A DNA stretch of 64,000 bases from an uncultured Flavonifractor sp. (GCA_947346365.1 CANAAV010000014.1:1-64000), one strand, 5' to 3'. Shown: positions 49,283 to 58,805, counted from the first letter of the stretch. Program-made: numbers and translations. Notes: generated by a model not told the origin, from the letters alone.

Positions 49283-50600
49283 GCGTCCCCGCCGCCGCAG
49301 GCGGCGCACTGTGGAGCGGCTGAAAAATCTGCTGATCGTCCTTCTCTCCCTGTCGGCGGTCTACCTGGCCCTGCGGACCGGGCTGGGGAGGGAACTGCCG
49401 GAGCGCTGGACCGGCAGCATCCAAGCCCTGCTCCGCGGCCAGGAGAATCCCCCCCCTCTCCACGCCGCCGAAGGCAGTCAGCCCGACGTGGTCCCCGTGC
49501 GCATCAGCGTCGTAAGCGGGGAGAGCGGGCGCTTTGCCGTCCAGTACGACCAGGAGCGCACCGGCGAGGTCTACGCCGCCCTGCGGGGCCTGCTGACCGA
49601 GGCCATGGTCAGCGCCCGCACTCCCCGGCAGATTACCGAGGGGGAGTGGCGGCGGGCGCTGCAGCGCCAAGGCGCCTGGTTTGATTTTTTAGGCCAAATC
49701 CCTTTGGATACCCTGTGTGTCTGGCTGGGAGAGGGCAGCCACAATCCCAACCTCAGCGGCGCCGTCCGGCGGCTGCTGGTGGCGCGGGGAGCCGGAGACA
49801 GCATCCTGCTCTACTATTGTAATGAGGCGGACGGCTCGTATTATGCCTGCGAAACCACACTGACCTACGCCGGCCGCGTGGAGGAAAGCCTGGCCCCCTA
49901 TGACGGCAACGGGGCTTCCTTTGCTTTTGAGACCGGGAGTGAGGGCGTTTACAGCGTGTTGGACCCGGATACGCTTCTCTCCGCCGCCGCCTTGAGCCCC
50001 AGGATCTACCGGTCCAGCAACCCCTTGGCGGACGGCGGCGCTCTGGAGCAGCTCCAGCGTTCCCTCTCGTTCCGGGCGCAGGGGGACTCCGGGTACCTGG
50101 TCCAGGGCGGCATCCGCTTCCGCGAAGGCCGGGAGACCCTGGAGATTTTAGACCGGGGCGTTATCACCTATCATTCCGCCGAAGCCGCCGCCTCCCGTTA
50201 CAGCCTGGAGCAGACCGGGCCAACCGCCTGCGCCAAGGCCGCCTGGTATTTGGCGGAAGCCGCCGTAGGCGACCTGTGCGGAGCGAGCCGGCTGTACCTG
50301 ATTGACGTCTCGGAGCACTCCGGAAGCACAGTAGTCCGGCTGGGGTACACCCTGGACGGGGCGGCGGTCCGCCTCTCCGGAGAGGCGGAAGCCGCCCGCT
50401 TCGTTTTCCAACAGGGACATATCACAGACTACACCCTGCACCTGCGCAGCTATGAGGATACCGGAGAGCGCTCCCTCGTGCTGCGGGAGCTTCAGGCCGC
50501 CGCAGCCCAGGAGATTCTGGCCCCCGGACGGTTGGAAATGGCGCTGTGCTACCTGGACGGCGGCAGGGATATCGTGGAGGCCGGCTGGGTCGCCGGATAA
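49269..50600 (+). CDS. yycH: YycH-like regulator of WalK
   Basis: A 443-residue protein with a strongly basic head (RRPRRRRRRTVERLK), one membrane helix (NLLIVLLSLSAVYLAL) and a large extracytoplasmic region, as in YycH. It overlaps the walK 3' end by 14 bases and precedes a YycI-like gene, the standard wal operon order. In Bacillus, YycH and YycI bind WalK in the membrane and restrain it; in Staphylococcus they activate it. Sequence similarity in this family is low, so the call depends on position, size and topology. Confidence 0.75.
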   Translation: MEGTRRPRRRRRRTVERLKNLLIVLLSLSAVYLALRTGLGRELPERWTGSIQALLRGQENPPPLHAAEGSQPDVVPVRISVVSGESGRFAVQYDQERTGEVYAALRGLLTEAMVSARTPRQITEGEWRRALQRQGAWFDFLGQIPLDTLCVWLGEGSHNPNLSGAVRRLLVARGAGDSILLYYCNEADGSYYACETTLTYAGRVEESLAPYDGNGASFAFETGSEGVYSVLDPDTLLSAAALSPRIYRSSNPLADGGALEQLQRSLSFRAQGDSGYLVQGGIRFREGRETLEILDRGVITYHSAEAAASRYSLEQTGPTACAKAAWYLAEAAVGDLCGASRLYLIDVSEHSGSTVVRLGYTLDGAAVRLSGEAEAARFVFQQGHITDYTLHLRSYEDTGERSLVLRELQAAAAQEILAPGRLEMALCYLDGGRDIVEAGWVAG

Positions 50601-50607
50601 GCGTCAT

Positions 50608-51429
50608 ATGGAATGGTCAAAAATTAAAAACATTGTGATTCTCATTCTTCTGTTTGTCAACGCCGCCCTGCTGGTTTTAGTGGCGAGCAGAGAGAGCCGC
50701 CGGGCTCACTCCGAAGCGGAAACCTGGGCCGGAACCATAGCCGCCCTGGAGCGCAGCGGGATCTCCTTTTCCCTCCCCGCTCCTCCGCCCATGGAGCTTG
50801 CGCCTCTCACCTTCACCCGAGACCGCGAGGGGGAGCGCAGCGCGGCGGAGGCTCTGCTGGGCCCCTTAGAGGAACAGGCAGACAGCAGCCCCGCCCGCAC
50901 CAGTTATGCCGCGTCCGCCGGCCATGCGGAATTTTCCATGGACGGAGAGTTTATTCTCCGTCTCGAGCCGGACGTGTGGCCGCTCAACGGCCGCAGCTAT
51001 GACCAAGCCAGCCAGGACGCCCTGGAGCGGCTGGGTTTTGCGGGGATTCTTCTGGAGGAGCGGGAGGAAGCCGGCCGCCGGGTGCTGCGCTACTGTCAAG
51101 CCTGGGAGGGCGCGCCTCTTTTCTCCTGCCGGACAGAGCTCTGCTGGCAGGATGGCAGCCTCCTATCCGTCCAGGGCCAGCGCATGGCGGGCACTGCCGC
51201 CCCCGCCGCCGGCGGATCGGTTCTGCCAACCGCAGATATATTAATACGCTTTCTGGCCGGTCTCAACCAGGCCGGCGACGTGTGCAGCCGCATTGACGCT
51301 ATGACCGGCGGATATCTGGTCAACAGCAATTCCCGTCCCATCCAGCTTCTTCCCGCGTGGCTGGTGGAAACCGACAACCGTTCATATTATGTCAATGGAT
51401 TGACCGGGGAGGTCAGCCCTGCCGAATAG
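50608..51429 (+). CDS. yycI: YycI-like regulator of WalK
   Basis: A 273-residue protein whose start, MEWSKIKNIVILILLFVNAALLVLV, is the typical YycI N-terminus: a short W-S-K-I-K motif and one membrane helix. The remainder is extracytoplasmic. The C-terminal part (YLVNSNSRPIQLLPAWLVETDNRSYYVNGLTGEV) matches the YycI end, which resembles a PepSY-like fold. It starts 7 bases after yycH and is the last gene of the operon, followed by a strong hairpin. YycJ and HtrA genes, which follow in some Firmicutes, are not present here. Confidence 0.85.
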   Translation: MEWSKIKNIVILILLFVNAALLVLVASRESRRAHSEAETWAGTIAALERSGISFSLPAPPPMELAPLTFTRDREGERSAAEALLGPLEEQADSSPARTSYAASAGHAEFSMDGEFILRLEPDVWPLNGRSYDQASQDALERLGFAGILLEEREEAGRRVLRYCQAWEGAPLFSCRTELCWQDGSLLSVQGQRMAGTAAPAAGGSVLPTADILIRFLAGLNQAGDVCSRIDAMTGGYLVNSNSRPIQLLPAWLVETDNRSYYVNGLTGEVSPAE

Positions 51430-51463
51430 GGCCCGCTCCCCCGACAGCAGCATCTTTTATTCA

Positions 51464-51500
51464 AAGTCAGGACCACCCGTATAACGGGTGGTCCTGACTT
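51464..51500. terminator. 17-bp hairpin ending the wal operon
   Basis: AAGTCAGGACCACCCGT (51464-51480) pairs perfectly with 51484-51500 around ATA. It stands between the convergent yycI and acyl-CoA dehydrogenase genes. The T tract is poor on both strands, so stability rather than a classical tail would drive termination. Confidence 0.75.
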
Positions 51501-51533
51501 ACGCGCAGAGCAAAGGTTTTCTCACACTCTTTT

Positions 51534-52691
51534 TTACAGGGGCTGGAAATTCTTATACTGCTTGACCAGGGAACGCCCGGCAATGTGCACCATAATCTCC
51601 TCTGTACCGCCGCCGATGCCGCAGATGCGGTTGTTGCGCCATACGCGGGAAATCCGCAGGTCGGAGGAGTAGCCGATTCCTCCAAATATCTGCATCGCGT
51701 CATTAACCACTTCAAAGCTGGCCCGGGCGCAGTAGCGCTTCGTCATCGCCGCCATGGTATTTACCGGAATTCCATTGTCCTCCATCCAGGCTGATTTATA
51801 CACCAGGCCGCGCATGTTTTCAATCTTGGTGGCCATATCCACCAGCTTTTCCTGGATCAACTGGAAATCCCCAATCGGACGGCCGAACTGCTCCCGCTGT
51901 CCCGCGTAGACCACCGCGTCCTCAAAGGCCATGGTGGCCTCGCCCAACGCAGTGGCGGACATGACCAGCCGTTCGATTTCAAAGTTCTTCATCACATTGA
52001 CAAAGCCTTTTCCCTCCACTCCTACGATGTCGGACTCATCCAGCTCTACGTTGTCCAGCGTCACCTCACAGGAGTGGACCATGTGCCAGCCCACCTTGGG
52101 GATCGGCTTATAGCTGATTCCCGGCGCGTTCATGGGCACCCACCAGGTGGTAAACGCCTTGTCCTTCGGCGCGCTGGGATCCTTCGTCATACACAGCATG
52201 TAGTTGGCGTTGTCAATCCGGCTGATAAAGGTTTTTCGGCCGTTGATGTATACCTTCCCATTTTTCCTTGTAAAGGTCGTGCTGATTCCGCTGGAGTCGG
52301 AACCGGCCTGAGGCTCGGTAAAGCCCAGGCAGAACGGCGTTTTCAGCTCATTGATGGCATCAACGCAGTCCTGAATCTGCTTTTCAGAGCCGAATTTGAT
52401 CATGTCGGCCATGGCCAGCGCGGTGCACTCGCAGGCATAAGCGCCGCTGCAAATCCGCGCAAACTCCTCGTGATACATCATCAGAGTCAGGGTATCGCAA
52501 GGCGTTCCGCCGTACTCCTCCGGCACGCCCAGCATATCAAACCCCGCCTCGTGCAGGGCTTCATTCAGCTTTCGGGGGGATTCTCCCTTTTCATCGCACT
52601 CACGGATATACTCCTCGGTCCCGTACCGCCGGACCACTTCCCGCAGGCTCTCCAGCAGCAGCTCCTGCTCCTCTGTCTTTTTGAAATCCAT
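51534..52691 (-). CDS. CaiA-like acyl-CoA dehydrogenase/reductase
   Basis: A 385-residue flavoprotein with acyl-CoA dehydrogenase signatures FCLGFTEPQAGSDSSGISTTFTRKNGKVYINGRKTFIS and QREQFGRPIGDFQLIQEKLVDMATKIENMRGLVYKSAWM. The closing AMQIFGGIGYSSDLRISRVWRNNRICGIGGGTEEI is also present. The N-terminus and several blocks (YTRRNGKIYLNG, VELDEKDM, DNG) resemble E. coli CaiA, crotonobetainyl-CoA reductase, more than short-chain dehydrogenases. It would reduce (or oxidise) a 2,3-enoyl/acyl-CoA with electrons from ETF. Last gene of the minus arm, 51 bases after the GPH symporter gene. Confidence 0.82.
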   Translation of the reverse strand: MDFKKTEEQELLLESLREVVRRYGTEEYIRECDEKGESPRKLNEALHEAGFDMLGVPEEYGGTPCDTLTLMMYHEEFARICSGAYACECTALAMADMIKFGSEKQIQDCVDAINELKTPFCLGFTEPQAGSDSSGISTTFTRKNGKVYINGRKTFISRIDNANYMLCMTKDPSAPKDKAFTTWWVPMNAPGISYKPIPKVGWHMVHSCEVTLDNVELDESDIVGVEGKGFVNVMKNFEIERLVMSATALGEATMAFEDAVVYAGQREQFGRPIGDFQLIQEKLVDMATKIENMRGLVYKSAWMEDNGIPVNTMAAMTKRYCARASFEVVNDAMQIFGGIGYSSDLRISRVWRNNRICGIGGGTEEIMVHIAGRSLVKQYKNFQPL

Positions 52692-52742
52692 AATAGCCTC
52701 CTCAGTTCAAATATTTTCTTCAGGCCCTATCGAAAGCCGGGC

Positions 52743-54137
52743 CTAATCCAACCCTAGATCGTGCACCATAGCGTTATAGGACGCCTTATCCAGCTTATAG
52801 AAAAACAGCAACACCGTCACAATGATGGAAAATCCCGCGGGAATAAAGGTGAAAATTGTGTTAATACAGGCCAGCGCACTGGAGGACTGCTGCGCGCCCG
52901 CTACGTAGCCGAACCATTCCAGCGTCCAGCCCACGCTGGCCGTTCCGATCCCCATCCCCAGCTTCATGGCAAAGCTGGTCATGGCGGAGATAAAACCGGA
53001 CGCCCGGATGCCGTGCTTGAGCTGCGTATACTCTGTGGTATCCGGAATCATGCTGTACAGCCCGGAGACCGACATGCCCTGCGCGGTACTGGCGATCAGC
53101 TGAAGGCCGTAGAGCATATGGATTCCGGAGGACTGTGTGGGATCTACAAACAGCCCCATGCACAGCAGCGCTACCGCAACGATTGCATAGCCCACCTTCG
53201 GCACCGTCGCTTTGTTCTTCAGCCGTTTGGAAAACAGCGGCATAATCAGCGCGCCCAGCAGGCAGCCCCCATAGTTGAACAGGGAATACGTGGCAAAGAG
53301 CAGCTTATTGCCCGCATTATAGGTAAAATAGTACATGGCAACGGCGCTGCGCCCGTAGCTGTACAGGCCGTAGGCCAGAAATCCCACCGACAAAATCAGC
53401 ACCGGCGTATTCCCCCGGATCGCCCGCAAAGAGGTCTTCAGGGATACCTTTTCCGCCTTTGGCGGCTTGCACACCTCCCGGGTCCCTAAAAAGCAGACCA
53501 GCAGGCAGGGGAGCATGAACACAAACGAGTAGAGCACGGCGGTAAGCAGATAGCCCCGCCCGTCGTCCCCGTTTCCAAACCAGCCCACAAAGCGCAGCGT
53601 CATATTGCTGACAAACAGCATCCCGATGTAGGAGCCAATCAGCCGGAAAGACGCCTGCTTGGACCGCTCCTCCGTATTGAGGGTCGTCGCCGCCTGCAAG
53701 GCGGTATATGGAATATTAACGCAGGTAAACACAAAAACAAGAAGAAAAAAGGAAAACAGCGCATACAAATTCCGGCCTGTCTGGCTGGCGATGGGAAACG
53801 CCGTGAACGCCAGGATATTCACAATCGCCAAAGGAACCGCCGCCAGCAGAATCCACGGCCGGTAGCAGCCCCACCTGCTCCGCGTGCGGTCCGCCATCGT
53901 GCCGATGATTGGGTCGTTGACCGCGTCCCAGAACCGGGAGATCAGCATAATCGTGCCGGAAAATCCTGTGCTGACCCCCAGCACGTCCGTCCAGAAATAC
54001 ATAAGGTAAGAGGAGACAAAGGTCCAGCTGAAATTGTTTCCAATGTCACCCATGGCAAATGCCAGCTTCCGCTTCAGAGGCAGAGACTGCATGGCCTCAT
54101 TTTGTCCGGTGTCAATATTCTGTTTGTCCAGTTCCAC
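52743..54137 (-). CDS. GPH-family cation symporter
   Basis: A 464-residue, 12-helix transporter of the glycoside-pentoside-hexuronide:cation symporter family: KLAFAMGDIGNNFSWTFVSSYLMYFWTDVLGVS at the start, then SRFWDAVNDPIIGTMADRTRSRWGCYRPWIL, the family signature loop. I chose the GTG at 54137 because GGGTGG lies 6 bases upstream. GPH carriers usually import sugars or glucuronides, but members inside acyl-CoA clusters carry acids or conjugates; here it sits between a CoA-transferase and an acyl-CoA dehydrogenase. The imported compound may therefore be a carboxylate or a glycoside of one. Confidence 0.85.
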   Translation of the reverse strand: MELDKQNIDTGQNEAMQSLPLKRKLAFAMGDIGNNFSWTFVSSYLMYFWTDVLGVSTGFSGTIMLISRFWDAVNDPIIGTMADRTRSRWGCYRPWILLAAVPLAIVNILAFTAFPIASQTGRNLYALFSFFLLVFVFTCVNIPYTALQAATTLNTEERSKQASFRLIGSYIGMLFVSNMTLRFVGWFGNGDDGRGYLLTAVLYSFVFMLPCLLVCFLGTREVCKPPKAEKVSLKTSLRAIRGNTPVLILSVGFLAYGLYSYGRSAVAMYYFTYNAGNKLLFATYSLFNYGGCLLGALIMPLFSKRLKNKATVPKVGYAIVAVALLCMGLFVDPTQSSGIHMLYGLQLIASTAQGMSVSGLYSMIPDTTEYTQLKHGIRASGFISAMTSFAMKLGMGIGTASVGWTLEWFGYVAGAQQSSSALACINTIFTFIPAGFSIIVTVLLFFYKLDKASYNAMVHDLGLD

Positions 54138-54210
54138 AGATATCCACCCTTTCCACTGCATCGTTCATATCTCGGTGCGCACAGCCCCGGAAATACCCCG
54201 CCGGAGCGCT

Positions 54211-55488
54211 CTATTCTTCCACAATCTTAAATTTCTTTGCAGCCGGTCCATCCTTTCGGAGAATTTTTTTCTCGTAAAGCGCGGCAATCTCCTCGCCGGT
54301 GAACCCATTTTCCTCTAGAATGTCCTCATTATCCATCCCGATGGTGGGACCTCCCCGCCAAATCTGGCTGGGGCTGCGCTTAAAGCGCAGCGGGCAGGCG
54401 GGACCGCGGACCTTCTGTCCTTCGTAGGCAGACCCCTCCACCGCAGGCCACTCCACAATAGAGCCCCTTGCCTTATAGTGAGGATTGTCCCGCATGTCGG
54501 CATACTCCATCACCAGGGTGCAGGGCACGCCGTTGGGCCACAGCAGGTCGGAGACCTCCTGGGCCGTGTGGGACGCGCACAGCTCCTCCAGCTTGGCGTC
54601 TAAGAGCTTAGCCCCCGGCGTATCGTGCAGCACGCCGCCAATCCCCTCCGGGAACTCCTCACCGCCATACTCCAGCCCCAGCAGATTCACCGCTTTTTTG
54701 ATAATGGCCGTCCCCAAAATCAGAATATAGACATATTTTCCATCCTTACACCGGAAGGAGCCCCATCCGGCGTAGATCTGATTGCGGGAGCCCTCCCGCT
54801 TGGTCTGCACATGGTGGTTCAGATATTCCGGCAGCTTATTGGCCTGGCAGCGCAGCGCCACCTCATACTGCGCAATATCCACGCTCTCCCCCTGTCCGGT
54901 CTGCCGGGCTTTGTGCAGCGCGCCCAGCGCGGCCGTACAGACCGCCCAGCCGGCAAAATAGTCCGAGGTGATATAGTGAGCGGGATTGGGATCCCGGTCC
55001 GCCCAGCCCTGGAGGGCCATATACCCGCTGAAGGCCTGTGCGATGGGGTCATAGCACCCCCGCCCTATCATCTGCGGGTCCCCAAACTGTCCAAAGCCGG
55101 ACAGATGAACGATCACCAGCGCAGGATTCACCTGCCAAAGCACCTCGTCGCTCAGGCCCCAGCGCTCATACTGCCCGCCCTTGGACGACTCAATAAAAAT
55201 GTCCGCTTTCTTCAGCAGCCGGAACAGCACCTCTTTTCCCTCCGGCGTGGGGATATTCAGAGATATGGTCCGCTGGTTGCGCCGCTCGCACTCGGCGGCC
55301 AGGCCTACGGAAAATGCGTTGGGCAGCCGGTTTACGTCGGGGGCCAGCGCGCTTTCAATCCAAATCACGTCAGCGCCCATCTCTGCCATCAGCTCCCCGG
55401 CAAAGGGGCCGGCGGTGGATACCGTGGCCGAGACTACCGTTACGTCGGACAAAACGCCAAATTTTGGAATGTCTGTCTTTTTCGCCAT
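54211..55488 (-). CDS. CaiB/BaiF family III CoA-transferase
   Basis: A 425-residue family III CoA-transferase. Landmarks are FGVLSDVTVVSATVSTAGPFAGELMAEMGADVIWIESA, NQRTISLNIPTPEGKEVLFRLLKKADIFIESSKGG and VHLSGFGQFGDPQMIGRGCYDPIAQAFSGYM, where a conserved Asp (here near DPIAQ) forms the acyl anhydride. It moves CoA between acyl-CoA product and incoming free acid, saving ATP, as CaiB does for carnitine and BaiF for bile acids. Strong GGAGG before the ATG. It is co-directional with the OFA carrier (102 bases upstream) and the GPH symporter. Confidence 0.88.
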   Translation of the reverse strand: MAKKTDIPKFGVLSDVTVVSATVSTAGPFAGELMAEMGADVIWIESALAPDVNRLPNAFSVGLAAECERRNQRTISLNIPTPEGKEVLFRLLKKADIFIESSKGGQYERWGLSDEVLWQVNPALVIVHLSGFGQFGDPQMIGRGCYDPIAQAFSGYMALQGWADRDPNPAHYITSDYFAGWAVCTAALGALHKARQTGQGESVDIAQYEVALRCQANKLPEYLNHHVQTKREGSRNQIYAGWGSFRCKDGKYVYILILGTAIIKKAVNLLGLEYGGEEFPEGIGGVLHDTPGAKLLDAKLEELCASHTAQEVSDLLWPNGVPCTLVMEYADMRDNPHYKARGSIVEWPAVEGSAYEGQKVRGPACPLRFKRSPSQIWRGGPTIGMDNEDILEENGFTGEEIAALYEKKILRKDGPAAKKFKIVEE

Positions 55489-55589
55489 AGAATTCCCTCC
55501 TGTGCTTTGTATCGTTTTTATCCAAGAGCCTGTTTAAAAGCTGGATAGGCGCAGATTGCCCAGGCAGTTTTAAGCCGGTTCTAAGAGCG

Positions 55590-56840
55590 CTACTCCTGCC
55601 ACTTCAAGGATTTTTTCGCCGCGAAGGCCACAAAGGTTAACACCAGGCACACCGCAATGCAGGCGCCGCCAATCAGGAAAGCCGGGGTATAGGAGCCCGC
55701 CGCGTCGTAAATAAAGCCGATGCCGCTCATGCCCACGGCGCCTACCAGATAGGTGCAGATTGACATGTATGAGAAGATGGAGCCGTACTCTTTTTCGCCA
55801 AAGATGCCCTTGGTCAGCAGCGGCGCGCCTACTGCGCACAGGGCCAGGGTGGAACCGAAGCAGACGGCCGCCACGTACATAGCCGGCATGGAGCTCTGGC
55901 ACATCACCAGCATCACAAAGCCAATGCCGCCGATGACGCACATCAGAATCGTCGAGTTGCGCACGCCCATCAGGTCCGCCAGAATTCCATATAGGAACTT
56001 CAGGCCCATGTTGCCGAAGGAAACTGCGGACACCAGCGTACCGGCCGCCACGGTGGTAAAGCCAATGGAGGTGGCAAAGCCGGAGAAGTGCTGGTAATAG
56101 GTCGTAGAGAAGGCGATCAGTCCAATAATGACCAGCAGGATGTAAAATACCGGGCTTTTGAGCGCGTCGGCCGCCAGCACGCCGCCCTTGGACAGCTCCG
56201 GCGCGGCATCCCGGCCGGCAGCCTCGTTGGGGTCGTAGCCATAGGGCTTCATCCCTAGGTCCTCCGGCTTATAGCGAATGACAAAGATCAAGAAGGGCAG
56301 AGACACCACCGCCGCCAGACCGGCATAGACCAGATAAGCCGTTCTCCAGCCCCAGCTCGCCAGCGCGGCGGAAATGATGGGGTTAAAGACGATGCCGCCG
56401 AACCCGGAAAACGCCATTGCCAGCCCAATGGCAAAGCCGGATTTCTTATGGAACCAGTTGTTCAGGATGAGGGGAGCCGGCACCAGGAAAATGAACGCGC
56501 CCAGCAGGCCCTGAATCGCACCGGCTATATACCACATGTACACGTTGTGGTATACGGACAGCAGCGCTGCATTGATGCAGATAAGGCCCATGCACATGGG
56601 CAGCACTTTGCGCACATTGCACTTGGGCAGGTACTTCCCTGCGAAGGGCAGCGCCACGCAGACCGCCACATTCATAATCGTCGCATACAGGGAAACCGTG
56701 CCGCGGCCTACGCCCAGCTCCTCAGCCACGTGGGAATAGAAAATTCCCGCGCAGTTTCCAATAATGCCCTGTCCTGCCAGCTGCATCGCGCAGCAGGCGA
56801 CCAGGATCCACCACGCATAATGAATCTTACCTTTCGACAT
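55590..56840 (-). CDS. OFA-type MFS carboxylate carrier
   Basis: A 416-residue, 12-helix major facilitator starting MSKGKIHYAWWILVACCAMQLAGQGIIGNCAGIFYSHVAEELGVGRGTVSLYAT. This start and the loop LPFAGKYLPKCNVRKVLPMCMG are typical of the oxalate:formate antiporter/monocarboxylate group (OxlT-like). It likely exchanges the incoming acid for a reduced product. The ATG at 56840 follows GGAG by 11 bases; the frame is open further but without support. A near-perfect sigma-54 promoter (56911-56926) precedes it, so it starts the second minus-strand transcript of the cluster. Confidence 0.85.
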   Translation of the reverse strand: MSKGKIHYAWWILVACCAMQLAGQGIIGNCAGIFYSHVAEELGVGRGTVSLYATIMNVAVCVALPFAGKYLPKCNVRKVLPMCMGLICINAALLSVYHNVYMWYIAGAIQGLLGAFIFLVPAPLILNNWFHKKSGFAIGLAMAFSGFGGIVFNPIISAALASWGWRTAYLVYAGLAAVVSLPFLIFVIRYKPEDLGMKPYGYDPNEAAGRDAAPELSKGGVLAADALKSPVFYILLVIIGLIAFSTTYYQHFSGFATSIGFTTVAAGTLVSAVSFGNMGLKFLYGILADLMGVRNSTILMCVIGGIGFVMLVMCQSSMPAMYVAAVCFGSTLALCAVGAPLLTKGIFGEKEYGSIFSYMSICTYLVGAVGMSGIGFIYDAAGSYTPAFLIGGACIAVCLVLTFVAFAAKKSLKWQE

Positions 56841-56910
56841 TGCACAATCCACTCCTTCATGAATAAAAATTCCAGCCTCTCTTCGTACGCTGGTGCTGCT
56901 TTTCATTTAA

Positions 56911-56926
56911 GCAAGCAGCGTGCCAA
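56911..56926 (-). promoter_or_regulatory. Sigma-54 promoter of the OFA carrier operon
   Basis: On the minus strand TTGGCACG, four bases, TTGC (complement of 56919-56926 and 56911-56914). GG and GC are exactly 10 bases apart, matching the TGGCACG-N4-TTGC consensus. The start site would be near 56899, about 60 bases before the ATG. The rest of the 239-base gap shows only a possible activator half-site pair near 57050. Confidence 0.85.
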
Positions 56927-57079
56927 ATCCTTATGGAAGCGCTCAGTCCCGGAAACCCCGCCATATCAGCGCCAGTCTCCCATCCAGCCGGTGGCTTAAG
57001 TGTCCAAATTTGTTCAGCCAGGCCTGTCCCTCTACGTTTTTATCCACTTTGATACACAGCAGTACAGTCCGGGCGCTCC

Positions 57080-58600
57080 TCACCGCTCCAGCAGCCGCTG
57101 GCGCAGGAGGGCTTTTTGCACCTTGCCCACAGCGCTGACCGGTAGACTCTCCACAAAATAGACCCGGCGGGGTTTTTTGTAAGAAGCAAGGCGCCGCCGG
57201 CAGTGGCAGACCACCTCCTCCTCGGTCAGGCTGGCGCCGGGTCGCAGCACAACTACCGCGGTTACCGCGCTGCCGTATACCTCATCGGGCATCCCTACCA
57301 CCGCGCAGGCCGACACGGCCGGAATCAGCCGGATGACGTTTTCCACCTCCGCCGCGTAGACGTTTTCCCCGCCTGTTTTTATCATGTCTTTTTTCCGGTC
57401 CAGGAAAAAGTAGTATCCCTCCTCATCCCGGCGGAGAATATCGCCAGTGGGAAACCAGCCGTCCACAAAGGGCGGCTCTGTCTCCCAATATCCGGCCAGC
57501 ATCCCCGGCGAGCGGGCGTAGGCCTCTCCGCAGGAGCTGTCGCGGCCCGTCCCGTCCACCAGCCTGAACTCCGAAAACTGTGTGGCCTTCCCCACGGAGG
57601 TCAAAAGCTCCGGATTTTCTGCAAATTTTTCCCTGCTCAGGAAAAGGATTGTATTCGCCGCCCGTTCCGAATGCCCATAGGTATTGCACAGTACGGCGCG
57701 GGGAAACAGGGCGTAAATTTTCCGGCCCAGCTCCGGCGTGTTTCCCCCGCCGGAGGCAATGACATACCGCACCGAGGACAGATCCTTCTGCCGGCACTCT
57801 GGGACGTCCTCCAAGCGGTTAACCAGCGTCGGCGGAATCAAAAAGAACTGCGTGACCCGCTCCTTCTCCAACAGCCCTAAAATATTTGCGGCGTCGAACC
57901 GCTCCACTACCACCATCGTCCCGCCTACTGAGAGCATATACAGCAGGTACGTCACCCCCGCCAGGTGAAACAGGGGCGCGTAATAGAGCATCACATCCTC
58001 TCTTACAAACGTATTATCCGACATCATGGGGAGCGTCACGAACATCAGCAGATTTTGCTGGGTATGCATGACGCATTTGGAGCGCCCGGTGCTTCCGCTG
58101 GTAAAAAGCATCAGCGCCAGCGCCTCCGGCGCTCTGGAAACCGCGTACTGCCAGTCCGCTTTTCCCCGCTCCAACATCTGCGCAAAGCTCCAGATTTCCG
58201 GTGCCGGCGCGCCGTTATAAACCAGCACGGGCGGCTGGGACAGCTGCTTCACACTCTCCCGCACAAGTTTTGTATATGTCTGGTCAAACAGAAAATACTG
58301 GCAGCCGGTCCGCCTCAAATCGTCCAGCAGTTCATCTCCCTGTAGGAGAAAGCCAAAGGGTATCCCCACCGCTCCCAGCTTCTGCACCGCATAAAAGGTG
58401 ACGACAAATTCCGGTCCATTGCGGAACATGAAGCCTACCCGGTCTCCCTCCCGGCACCCCAAGTCGTACAGCGCGTTTGCCAGGGCGGCAACCTGCCGGT
58501 CTAGCGTCTGATAACTCAGCCTCGCCTCCCCCTTTACCAGCGCGGTCTTATGGGGGTACAGTCTAGCGTTCGTGTGAAAAATCTCATAAACTCCAAACAC
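57080..58600 (-). CDS. Acyl-CoA ligase, CaiC-like
   Basis: A 506-residue adenylate-forming enzyme. The AMP-binding motif is ALMLFTSGSTGRSKCVMHTQQNL and VLCNTYGHSERAANT lies in the acid pocket region. DGWFPTGDILRRDEEGYYFFLDRKKDMIKTGGENVYAAEVENVI is the hinge, and SYKKPRRVYFVESLPVSAVGKVQKALL contains the catalytic Lys. It activates a carboxylic acid with ATP and CoA. The length and GENVY..EVE region fit CaiC/medium-chain ligases. The start is GTG at 58600, 5 bases after GGAGG. It is transcribed from a sigma-54 promoter at 58717-58733, apparently separately from the carrier operon, which has its own. Confidence 0.88.
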   Translation of the reverse strand: MFGVYEIFHTNARLYPHKTALVKGEARLSYQTLDRQVAALANALYDLGCREGDRVGFMFRNGPEFVVTFYAVQKLGAVGIPFGFLLQGDELLDDLRRTGCQYFLFDQTYTKLVRESVKQLSQPPVLVYNGAPAPEIWSFAQMLERGKADWQYAVSRAPEALALMLFTSGSTGRSKCVMHTQQNLLMFVTLPMMSDNTFVREDVMLYYAPLFHLAGVTYLLYMLSVGGTMVVVERFDAANILGLLEKERVTQFFLIPPTLVNRLEDVPECRQKDLSSVRYVIASGGGNTPELGRKIYALFPRAVLCNTYGHSERAANTILFLSREKFAENPELLTSVGKATQFSEFRLVDGTGRDSSCGEAYARSPGMLAGYWETEPPFVDGWFPTGDILRRDEEGYYFFLDRKKDMIKTGGENVYAAEVENVIRLIPAVSACAVVGMPDEVYGSAVTAVVVLRPGASLTEEEVVCHCRRRLASYKKPRRVYFVESLPVSAVGKVQKALLRQRLLER

Positions 58601-58716
58601 CCCATCCTCCTCCTTTTCTATTTCTTTTCACCTGCGGGCCGCCGCATACAAAGCCGCGGCTTTTCGCCCGCAGCGGCTGTCCTTGTCTGTTCTGGGCAGC
58701 CTCCAGCTCTATCTTT

Positions 58717-58733
58717 TGCAAAAACAGTGCCAA
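58717..58733 (-). promoter_or_regulatory. Sigma-54 promoter of the CoA ligase gene
   Basis: On the minus strand TTGGCAC, five bases, TTGCA (complement of 58727-58733 and 58717-58721). GG and GC are 10 bases apart as required. The start site would be near 58705, about 105 bases before the GTG start codon. Confidence 0.82.
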
Positions 58734-58805
58734 TTTGTTTTTTCGAAAAAAGGTGGTGGAACTCCCGGTCTTCTGTCTGCGATTGTATAGAAATGTCCGG
58801 CGCCA

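Noticed and set aside
51534..58600. Reading the CoA cluster as a bile acid (bai) operon
   Set aside because: A BaiF-like CoA-transferase, a ligase and an MFS carrier are present, but baiA, baiCD, baiE and baiH-type genes are absent and the dehydrogenase is CaiA-like. The hydrolase at 9.2-10.2 kb is 40 kb away.
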